DNA of 64,000 nucleotides from Brachypodium distachyon. Lineage: Eukaryota; Streptophyta; Magnoliopsida; Poales; Poaceae. Below, one piece after another: positions 56,140-64,000 of this stretch (position 1 is its first letter; every line of letters begins with the position of its first letter). Made by a program: the position numbers and the translations under genes. The stretch covers positions 19,210,501 through 19,274,500 of the forward strand of contig NC_016132.3 of NCBI RefSeq assembly GCF_000005505.3, written 5' to 3'. The notes beneath the pieces are model-generated. The model had not been told where the DNA came from, did no database searches, and saw only the letters and a program-made list of their open reading frames with translations.

Positions 56140-56948
56140 TGTCGTACCAGTGGCCCGCGGGGTCCCACTGATACGGGACGTGTGGGTCGCCAGTGACGAA
56201 GCCCCGTCAGGAAGGCCTCCCGGGAAGCGTTGAGTCTGGGGAGCCTGCCTCGAGGAAACGGCCCTTGGTGGGGGAGAAGCTAAGGGCCGATTACAAGAAG
56301 CCCCCAGGAACCCCGATCCTGGGAAGCTGAAGGAATGCCTCCCGGCAACCAGCTGGGTGTGCTAGCCGGGGAGGGGCACCCCACCAACCCGCGCTCGGGC
56401 ATGCAGGCACGGCGGGCGCAGTGCATTTAATGCACGGACAAGAGTCTTATCGGCAGGCCTAGTCCTGCTGAGCAAGGCTAGGGCGTCTAACCTGCGAACC
56501 ATTTTTTCTATCGTGTACAGTAGACAGGGCGCTGCATGGCGTCCAGCGCGGATCAACCAAAGTGTATCTCGTGTGGCCGTGACACGCGTCTGGGAAACGT
56601 GTTGCGCTGCATGCTTAGGCACCTGTGGTATCCCCATGTCTATAAAAGGAGGACCAATGCCATCGGTCAAAGGGTTCCAACCCCAATTATTAGAACATAG
56701 CACAGCGTTCACCTAAGTAGCCAACCCGGGAACCTCTCGGGTGATCTGTACGCACTCAAACTTGTGAATACAACTCAAAGTAGGACGTAGGGTATTACAC
56801 CTCCGGGTGGCCCAAACCTGGGTAAACTCTTGTGTCTATACTTCGTGTCTATCGCAACGCCGGCGATCGCCGGAGCGATCATCTCGCCCTCCACCGAACC
56901 AAAAAGGGGGTGCCCGGCATCCCCGGTGCCGAAGACCGTGCTCCGACA
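56140..56948 (+). mobile_element. Solo LTR of the second gypsy family, inside the Tat element
   Basis: 809 bp from TGTCGTACCAG to GTGCTCCGACA, flanked by ATACG (56,135-56,139) and ATACA (56,949-56,953), a near-identical 5-bp duplication. It has a TATA box (TCTATAAAAGGAGG near 56,641) and an internal-end motif GACGTAGGGTATTACACCTC near 56,784. It splits gag from protease of the host element, whose protein-like frame resumes across the site. It was left behind by recombination between two LTRs. It is on the opposite strand to its relative at 51.4-52.1 kb. Confidence 0.9.
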
Positions 56949-59489
56949 ATACACGTCAGCTATCGCTGGTGGTTCTGATGGCCGTGACGCGGGCTGCATG
57001 TGTTGCACAGATCCGGCAAAATTTGGTGGCAGTGGAGGGGGTGGCGGCGCGTTATGCGCGATCATGCCAGCTCGAGTGGCGTGTGGCAGAGCCAGAGTGT
57101 TAGGATTATTCCTTGCTGGTTGCTGACCTGGCCCCCGAGGGTAATCCCTGCTTGCCATTGAGTTCTGAAATTGGCTGCATGTGTCCTGCAACTCGTAGAA
57201 ACGATGGCACTCGCACAGTGTGTGGCCGCACCTTATATTTCCATCAGCATCCCTGGTGCTGTGGAAAGGGCAGGGAGACGACAGCTGTTGTGTCAATGAC
57301 AAAGCAGGTTGTCCATCTCGCCGCAATCTCCGGGGCTGCCACTACTAGTTCTTGTTGCTGTCTCAGTAGTTACCACGGTTACTTCTATCCCGATGTCCTT
57401 CATGATTTCCTTCACCTCGAACACCACCATTACGGCCGAACTCTGCTGCTACAAACTCGGGGGCGTTGGGCTCCTGCTCCTTTCGCTTCTTTCTTCTCTC
57501 GGTGTTGCGACCGTGTCCTCGCTCGGCTTCTTCATCATCTGGTAGTGCATTGTGCTCATTCCGAATTGAATCTTCTCCATCTACCCACTCATTTGCTATC
57601 TCCATCAGATCTGCAACCGTTTTTGGCCTACTCCATCCCAGTTCTTCCTTAAAAGTGACACACTTCAACCCACGCTTAAAGGCGTCGACCGCGCTCTCGT
57701 CTGATATCTCTTCTGCTGCATTTTTTAGGGACGTCCATCGTTGTATGTACGATCGAATGGACTCACTCGACCTCTGTGTGCATGCTCGAAGTTCTTCCAA
57801 TGAGACTGGCCTTTTATATGTTGCCCAAAATGTGCGGGTAAAAACTTGGTAGAGCTCGTCCCACGAGCCTATTTCACCTTCTGGCAGACTAGCCAGCCAG
57901 GTGCGAGCATGCCCCTTGAGCTGCAACTGTAAACACTGCATGGCTGTGTTCTTCGTTCCTCCCTTCAGTCGCACCATTGTGAGGTAATCTTCTAACCAAG
58001 CTCTCGGCTCCTAGGAACCGTCAAACTTGATTGCGCTCGAAGATACTGAAAAATTATCACGCATCTTCGAGTTGCAAACGCGACGGCTAAAGCAGGCCGC
58101 ACCGCAAGGTTCATCTTCTTCCTCTATGATGCGGCCAACACGGGCTGACCGCTCGTGATCGATTCTCTGCTGCGTAATGATATCACAAGCATCTCCTAGT
58201 ACGAGGTTGTTGCGGCGACGATGAGGCTGTTCTTCCAGTCCCTGTTGTGGAGGAGTGTGTGATTGTTTTGTCGTGGGGAGCTGCCGTCCCTATGCCGTCG
58301 GGGCTCCATCTGGTTCGAGTTGGGGCCCATGAGGCCATTCCCGATGAGGCCCAAGCCGGCCAAGACCTGCTTGTGGATTGCCGCCTTCGGGTCGTCATCC
58401 GGTGGCATGGTGGATAGGAGGTACGTGTTTTCAACGACCACAGCTCCTTGTGGCGTCCGGGGAAGCAACTCTCCCTGGGTATTGACTGTCATCTGTTCGT
58501 CCTCCAAACTTGCGTGTCTTGCCGAGGCGATCTCGCTCGGGGATATTGTTCAACCGAGATTGATAGCGCGGCGCTCTGTATCTGGGGGTGCTCCGGGAGC
58601 AGGCACTGCGACTCTGTGCTGAGAGCTGTCTACGAGCACTCGAAGCGTCGGCGACTTCCCTCCGCCGTTGGAGCTCCGCCTGCTCCTCTCGCAGTCGAGC
58701 ATGCGTAGTGTCTAGCGCATGGTGGTATGCCATCATCTCGTTGCGCGTGGCGTCTGCTAGCAAAGGGTTGGTGCCGTTAAGAGCAGCCTCGACCCGAGCT
58801 TCTTCTTCCGGCGTGAGAATGATCGTTGGCCGATCATTGGTCACGTCTCTTGCTCGTGCCTCGGCGAAGATGGTTTTGCCGGCGCGTTGTCCATCTCCAC
58901 TGCTCTCGCCTACTTCCGCTGCGAAGACCTGTGCCAAGGTCATGCGACGGATCATAGTTGCATCAGCGGGATTGATTGCTACACTCGAACGGGTATTGAC
59001 GTTGTAAGGAGTGGAAGCTTCAGCGAACACCGAGTGGTGCGAATCGCACTCGGTGCGAAAAAATTTGGCCAAAATTTGCCCTGTTTCGCCCAGCGAGCAC
59101 ATCGATGGTGAAGGATCAGTCGGTGACGCCACCAGAGACTCGCAGATCTGTCTTGTCAGTGACAGATCTGTGAAGCTGATGATTCCTTCGCGGCTGACTC
59201 GGAGGTCAAAACCTCTGAACGACAGCTCCAGAAGATCGCGAAGGTTGCGGAAGGCCGAGCGCAATGTCGGCGGGTGAGCTGAGAAGCTCAAGGATCCGAA
59301 GCGGATCGGCTCCTCCACGGTTGTCACGTTGCGGATTGAGAGCGACATGGTCGAGAAGATCGTAGATCTGATGCACTTCTTCCTCACGGTCGGCGCCAAT
59401 GACGAGGGGCTACCTCGGCAGTACCCTAACTCGAGGGTTTTCGACTGAGGGAGAGCACGGGGTGCACCAGCGATCTTGTCGACTAACAA
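56949..59489 (-). pseudogene. Tat-element gag, broken
   Basis: The N-terminal frame 59,489-58,431 contains ITFTDLSLT-like text (IISFTDLSLTRQICESLVAS) and a Glu/Arg-rich helical stretch (EEEARVEAALNGTNPLLADA, HARLREEQAELQRRREVADA). A second frame covers 58,507-58,196. The gag core at about 58,150-57,363 has CLQLQLKGHARTWLASLPEG, YQVFTRTFWATYKRP and IRSYIQRWTSLKNA, with one stop at about 58,010 before it. A Cys/His stretch (CGHTLCECHRFYELQD) near 57,210 may be a decayed zinc knuckle. It is cut by the solo LTR at 56,948. Confidence 0.85.
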
Positions 59490-59499
59490 AAACTTAGGA

Positions 59500-59875
59500 A
59501 GTCACAAGGTTTACCCAGGTTCGGGGCCCTCGGAAGGTAATACCCCTACGTCCTGCTTTTGGTGTATCGTATTGATCGAGATTATAGAGAAGCTATAAAG
59601 CTATGGTGCGCAGATGAATCTGGCGTGTGTGTAGAGGTTGGCCATTCCCGATCCCCCTCCTAGCCTTATATACTGGCAGCTAGGTCTCGGACGTGATAAC
59701 CGGAAAGCTTACAATCAGATCAGTTCATTCCGGTATGAAAAGATGATGTTCCTTGGATTGAGCCGCACTTTGAGGGACTCAACCTGCATATACTTGATGG
59801 GCTTTTAAGTGGACCCTCTGTTGGGCTGTATCGGGTATATGAAGGTTGAGTACTCGAAGGGTCGTTTCCTCGTCA
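59500..59875 (-). repeat. 5' LTR of the Tat element
   Basis: It starts TGACGAGGAAACGACCC at 59,875 on the minus strand and contains a TATA box (CCAGTATATAAGGCTAGG, complement of 59,664-59,681). Its first 48 bp recur at 32,254-32,207. The inner end is not sharply defined because the 3' LTR is almost wholly lost; I place it near the CCTGGGTAAACCTTGTGACT stretch. Confidence 0.7.
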
Positions 59876-60146
59876 ACGGGATTAAGTGCAAACCGGACAC
59901 GTGGTTAGACAAACCGCTTCGGATAGCCTTAAGGACTAAAAGTGTCCGGTTTTGAAAGTTCAGTGATAAAAAAGTACGAATTGTTTTTGAGGGACGGGAA
60001 ACGAATTTTCCGACAAGTTGAAGGACCAAAAATATACTTTTCTCTAATTATTAACATTTCGTAGCTTATCCACTGTATCAGCAACATCCATCGTCACTGC
60101 AGCGAGTTCAGAATTCCTTTCTGAATTTGTAGAGTAGCGCATATAT

Positions 60147-60377
60147 GTGCATGACGATCGATCTTGTCTAAATCCCAGTGAGTTGAAACTTGTGAGAGGA
60201 TTGGAAATTGGAGGATCGACACCAATTATTAACCAGCAAATGTCAATGCGTCGCATTCTGACGGCCCATCGTTCCCAGATTGCTAGCGACGTAGGTTTTG
60301 GCGGGGGCATCTTCTTCTACAGCGGCGCTAGCCCCACGGACGCAGCAAAGTCAATGTTCAAAACGGTGTTCGGCTAG
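60147..60377 (+). pseudogene. Unrecognised coding-like tail beside the MULE
   Basis: A plus-strand frame ends with RRILTAHRSQIASDVGFGGG, then IFFYSGASPTDAAKSMFKTV and a stop. The amino-acid mix and ordered small/hydrophobic pattern look like a real protein C terminus. I do not recognise the family. It begins about 100 bp outside the MULE's right end, so it may be the last exon of a gene cut by the MULE, or random. A candidate first part on the other side (before 31,919) was not found. Confidence 0.3.
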
Positions 60378-61817
60378 CTAGCTAGTTGTGGCTTTCTCGT
60401 GTAACAGTGCGGCGATTCTTGGCCACTGAAAGGACGATGGATTTGGATCAGACGAATTTTATAGGAACCGCACGTGTTTCTGTAGGGGGATTACTTCTAT
60501 AGGCACTAGAAATTTTCACATTTCAACTCTCTAATCATCGTGGAATCTTAGATTTCGTCCCTGTAATCTACGGAGTAAAAGCGAACGTATCGCACCGTAC
60601 AGCCTAAAAGCGAACATATCGTGCGTATTGTATTACACCCTGTGCTCGTGGTTTATTATTGCAATCTGCGTGACATGTTCAATAGAGAAACTAAAGAAAT
60701 ATAAATTTTGGAAAAGTGAAAGTAATAAAAAGAATGCACTTGCAAAAACAAGAACCAAATAAAAAATAAAAAGGAAACGTACGATTTTATAAAAGAGTGA
60801 AATGTTCATCAAAGTCTACAATTTGAGAAAAACTCAAATTATTGCTTTGTTTATCAAAATATTTATCACAAATCCTTTTAGCCTATCAGTTTGGTGTAAA
60901 CCTTATGTACTTTTCAGCTTTTTTACCATCTCTCCTCTTTCGCTGAAAGAAATTATATGGGATAGGGCCTCGTGGGGTGCATTGTGAACTATATCCCCAA
61001 GTTGCTCTAATCTGGTGAATTGGGTCAAGTGAAAAAACAAATACTGCGTAGGGCCTTGCAGGTGGGTCTGTCGTCTTGTTAGATTTGCTGTCAAATGCTT
61101 TAATCTCGAGAAGAATTCGGGTCAAGTGAAAAAAATTACCCTCTAAAATTGTGGCAAATTTATACGAACCCCTCCGATTGAACCTAAGTTTTGTGGTATT
61201 TACTCTGGCTTACAGGACAGCATCCTGCCATCTCACTCTCACATCACGATAGAATCCGAGCCAGGCAGTGTCGAGCAGTAGAGCTGTCCCATACCTTTCC
61301 TTAGCTTTGGACTAGCTGAGGTAGTTCACAAGTCACGAGCTCACGCAGGTCCAACGTCCCCAACGTGTCACGATTCACGAACAAGACGCCGTGTGTCGAC
61401 TGTCTCTACGGACAAGAAGAGAACATAGGATCGACCTTTGCAGAAACGAGGTCAAGAGAGCAATGATCGATGGATTCGAATCAATCAGTGCGTCAACATA
61501 ATAATTGGAGTAATTAATTTTCTACAGAAAAAGAAACAGAGAAAAAAAAAGGAGAACTGATTGGAGTAACCAGTGCGCTAACTGATTGGATCACACACAC
61601 TGAGGAGGAACTGACAAGAGAAGAAGGGTTCGGTCTGAAACTGTATTGACATCCGTAACACCATTTACATGGAGACTTGCTGACAGGTATTGATCCATCC
61701 AACACAACTACAGAAGACACCGGAACGAAGCATCACTTTTGTTTCTTTAGCAGTTATTAGCCTGCTAAAGGGGTAAAACTAGCTGCTAGCAAGAAATTCC
61801 AGGTTGGTTCAGCTGCT
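60378..61817. other. Intergenic DNA upstream of no recognised gene
   Basis: AT-rich with short random frames. A partial direct repeat (AAGCGAACGTATCG and AAGCGAACATATCG at about 60,579 and 60,608) is visible. The last 100-200 bp probably include the 3' untranslated region of the minus-strand PSY-type gene. Confidence 0.45.
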
Positions 61818-62303
61818 TCAGGGACCCTTTGGAGGGTCATGGCGGTTGTTGGCGCCGGACCCGGGGTAGTCGTTCACCACCTCCACGTCCATCCTCGCCG
61901 CCGCCCTGCCCAGGCTCATCTCCTGCAAGATCGACCACATCCAAACCGTACATCGATTAATTCTCAGCGCGTGCATCAGGACTATTAAATCTAGACACAA
62001 ATTCGACAGCCAGGTATATATTCAGACAATCAGACCGGAAGAACAGCGTATACACGGTACCTGAGGAGAAAGTTGCAGAGACGGCGGGTGCAGCTGCAGG
62101 TTCCTCGTCAAGTGCAAGCTTCCTGCAAAGAAAAACAACAGCCGACTGATAAGCGACAGAAACATACTGGATCGAGAGATTGAAGAACCGAGTAGTCAGT
62201 ACTTACTTGACGTGGGCACCGCAGACGCCGGCTGCAGGATTAGGAGAAGGGCGACGGCAAGGATTAAGGCAAGGAGATGCTTCCTGGAGCGGCAAGACTC
62301 CAT
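61818..62303 (-). CDS. Precursor of a PSY-type tyrosine-sulfated signal peptide
   Basis: Three exons on the minus strand (62207-62303, 62061-62122, 61818-61922) with GT/AG borders give 87 residues. Residues 1-28 form a secretory signal peptide: basic MESCRSRKH, a hydrophobic core LLALILAVALLLIL, then QPASA. The middle is variable. The C terminus is VEVVNDYPGSGANNRHDPPK followed by GP and the stop. DY...GAN..HDPP is the conserved core of the PSY family, secreted growth peptides sulfated on the Tyr after Asp by tyrosylprotein sulfotransferase, and imitated by the bacterial peptide RaxX. I infer processing near the Asp-Tyr and export to the cell wall. I prefer the start at 62,303 because the signal peptide begins there; an in-frame ATG at 62,405 would put 34 polar residues before it and lies about at the expected transcript start. 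The precursor length suits the family. Confidence 0.88.
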
Positions 62304-62433
62304 TGTTGGAGCGGTGGCGAGGGGAGAATTGGCGGCGCCGCTGTTCTGTTCTGTCTCTGGCTCAATGGTCGGCAATGGCGTGATGAGATGCTGGGTGGGT
62401 GGCAAACTGGTGGGCGTTGCCTGCTAGTGCTTG

Positions 62434-62444
62434 GGTTTTTATAG
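62434..62444 (-). promoter_or_regulatory. TATA box of the PSY-type gene
   Basis: CTATAAAAACC on the minus strand, about 131 bp before the chosen start codon. Transcription would be expected to start near 62,405-62,410, leaving a leader of about 100 bases. Confidence 0.75.
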
Positions 62445-62894
62445 TTGGACCAGGGCTAGCAAGCTGGCTGCTCACATGGCTTTCTCTCCTTGCCCGACTA
62501 CAAAAGGTCAACTTCGATTACTTTCCCCTGTCTGGATGCTGGAGGATGGTCTGCGAAGTCTTCTCTTGTGGATGTACTTGTGGTATTTTTGTATGCGAAA
62601 ACAGGAGAACCTATCCTTTTCAGTTCATAGGCATACAAAGAGCAGGTGATATTAAAATTCATTGGCACTTAAATATCCTTTATAAACTTCAATTTTCGTG
62701 CTAAACTAGTAGATACCACAAGGTTCTAGATTTGTATAAAAGTCTTAACCATGGTAAGATTAATCGGTGCTATTCTTTCAATGATAGCTAACTTACCCGT
62801 CAACAGCGAGATGCATATGGTGATTCGTCACGCGTGTATATGATACTTAAAAGAAGTTCTCGAAAGGTCAGTGCATAGTTGACGTATTCTTGTA

Positions 62895-62989
62895 TTTCCT
62901 CTGATTTCATAAAAAATGTCGTCCATTTAATAAAAAAGTTGTATTAGCTTAGTACAAAATAGACGATATTTTTTATGGATGGGAGGGAG
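62895..62989. mobile_element. Stowaway-type MITE
   Basis: 95 bp between TA dinucleotides (62,893-62,894 and 62,990-62,991). The right end ATCCATCCC-type complement CTCCCTCCCATCCATAAAAA pairs with the left TTTCCTCTGATTTCATAAAA, and GTCGTC pairs with GACGA(T)A further in. Located about 450 bp upstream of the PSY-type TATA box. Confidence 0.85.
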
Positions 62990-63953
62990 TAGCAAAAGGC
63001 AAGAAAACATTCCCATCATCGATAAGATCGACGGGGAGCATAATGTATGTTTGGTTTACGGCCAAAATAGCACTATCAAACTCGGTAAAATCCGGCTTGA
63101 CAATTATCTGGTCAATAATTTTTTAGCCTATACTTGACCAAAGATTTGATAAAAAATTGTGAGAGGATAACTAGAAACTCATTTACAACCAAATTTTTTT
63201 TAAAAAAAAAACATAGACCAATCAGTAAGTGCGTTGCCTACATTTCCCGTCAGCTCGAGGAGTTTCTTTCCTCGACCAGGCCAGCCGCCAGCTCGCTTCA
63301 TTCGGATGCAGAAAATCTCGAGCTGATTCGGAGCTCAGACCCGTGAGTCACGAGCACTCTTCCAGCGGTTGCCCCGCTCGACTGTTCATGGCCAGACGTT
63401 GGACGGACGTAACGGAACTACTGCTCCGTGACCACGCAGCGAAGGCAACGGAACAGTGTAAACCTAAATGGGCTACTCCACCGTAGGCCTCTCGACGGCT
63501 TAACAACAGTACAGTACCCGACGGGACCGCACCGAGATGACTTTCCGGTGTTCTCAAGGTGCATACCACAAAATCGCCCCGTTTCCTTTCTCTTCCCGAA
63601 AGTTCTCTTTGCTGTCTCTGACGAGGGATTCTCTCTTTTTCACCCCATGGTGTACGTCAACCCGGTGGTCCAAAAGCAAAATGTTCTTCGTTCCGGAAAG
63701 TTACGGAAGAATTTGGAGTCAATGTGAAGTCACACGGCTGGAACTGTCACCTCCCTCACCACTTCATACTTCAGTTCAGACCCTTCCTGACTTCCTGTTG
63801 TCACTGGCATCAGTGGATATTGTTGACTGTTGAGCCTCTGCCAGCTTAATTAGTCGTATCAATCACACTGTTCAAAGCGTACAATTGTGGTCCAAATTAA
63901 TGTGCAGTTCTAAAGATTAGCCTAACTTTACTAAGACTATGTGCAAGATGTTA

Positions 63954-64000
63954 CTCCCTCCGATTCTAAATTGTTGTCAAAATATTACATGTATCTAAAT
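63954..64000. mobile_element. Stowaway-type MITE, cut by the window end
   Basis: CTCCCTCCGATTCTAAATTG after TA (63,952-63,953). The rest reads as a typical Stowaway arm (TTGTCAAAATATTACATGTA) and continues outside the window, so only the left end is visible. Confidence 0.75.

Larger units (their letters stand above)
32207..59875 (-). mobile_element. Tat-lineage Ty3/gypsy retrotransposon, minus strand, heavily interrupted
   Basis: Read on the minus strand: 5' LTR (59,875 to about 59,500), gag (59,489-56,949), protease (56,125-55,650), reverse transcriptase (55,258-54,350), RNase H (53,950-53,333), integrase (53,317-52,150). Then, after a 16.5-kb interruption, it continues through an antisense ORF region (35,530-33,280) to a polypurine tract and a 48-bp stump of the 3' LTR (32,254-32,207). 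The same 48 bp begin the 5' LTR (59,875-59,828), which shows that the two far ends belong to one element. All frames carry stops or shifts. Confidence 0.8.
31928..60044. mobile_element. MULE enclosing the 28-kb retrotransposon nest
   Basis: Inverted ends: GAGAAAAGTATTTTTTGGTC at 31,928 and the complement of GAGAAAAGTATATTTTTGGTC ending at 60,044. The arms run about 160 bp (to 32,090 and from 59,880) and share CAAAACCGGACACTTTTAGT and TCTAACCACGTGTC. The flanking 9-mers TACTTATCA (31,919-31,927) and TAATTATTA (60,045-60,053) agree at 7 of 9 positions, as expected for an old 9-bp target duplication. The MULE itself was probably under 0.5 kb; everything between 32,207 and 59,875 came in later. 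The inner left part (32,100-32,206) contains a short open stretch of unknown origin. Confidence 0.85.
62445..64000. other. Upstream region of the PSY-type gene and intergenic DNA
   Basis: No gene is supported. It contains the promoter region of the PSY-type gene, a complete Stowaway MITE at 62,895-62,989, and the start of another at the window edge. Plus-strand frames at 63,229-63,833 overlap each other and have no domain. Confidence 0.5.

Noticed and set aside
62304..62405. Upstream in-frame ATG of the PSY-type gene
   Set aside because: It would place 34 polar residues before the signal peptide and lies about 30-40 bp from the TATA box, near the expected transcript start.

Overview
This is a nuclear chromosomal window from a plant, almost certainly a grass. 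The evidence is introns with GT/AG borders, GC-rich single-exon genes, Stowaway MITEs with the CTCCCTCCGT end, Mutator-like elements (MULEs) with 9-bp target duplications, and nested Ty3/gypsy LTR retrotransposons. I cannot name the species. Four ordinary genes are supported: a MYB-CC/GARP transcription factor close to PHL7/UNE16 (7.4-9.9 kb, +), a membrane protein like Arabidopsis At5g19025 (10.9-11.6 kb, -), a DUF247 membrane protein (26.6-28.2 kb, +), and a short three-exon gene for a PSY-type tyrosine-sulfated signal peptide (61.8-62.3 kb, -). They are unrelated in function; nothing here looks like a pathway cluster.

Layout. 1-17.5 kb is gene space with MITEs, including one Stowaway nested in another inside the last intron of the MYB-CC gene. 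At 17.5-29.2 kb the DUF247 gene lies between long inverted repeats made from its own 3' flank. The left arm is split by a MULE (17,902-25,430, perfect 9-bp target duplication TTTCTATTT). That MULE is itself split by a non-coding LTR retrotransposon (18,824-25,319), whose interior carries tandem arrays of tiny perfect hairpins. At 29,985-31,501 a Pack-MULE carries two exons and one intron of a calcineurin B gene.

31.9-60.0 kb is one large nest. A MULE (31,928-60,044) was entered by a minus-strand Tat-lineage gypsy element with an antisense ORF. That element was entered by pieces of a second gypsy family (LTR plus gag on -, pol on +) and by a solo LTR of the same family. The second-family pieces are split by a minus-strand Tekay/Del-type chromovirus (40,182-50,935) that still has its tRNA-Met primer site. 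All pol and gag frames carry stops or frameshifts, so I see no autonomous element.

60-64 kb holds a coding-like tail next to the MULE, the PSY-type gene with a clear TATA box, and two more Stowaway elements. The strongest points for follow-up are the hairpin arrays, the ordered insertion history around the DUF247 gene, the calcineurin B Pack-MULE, and the PSY-type peptide.
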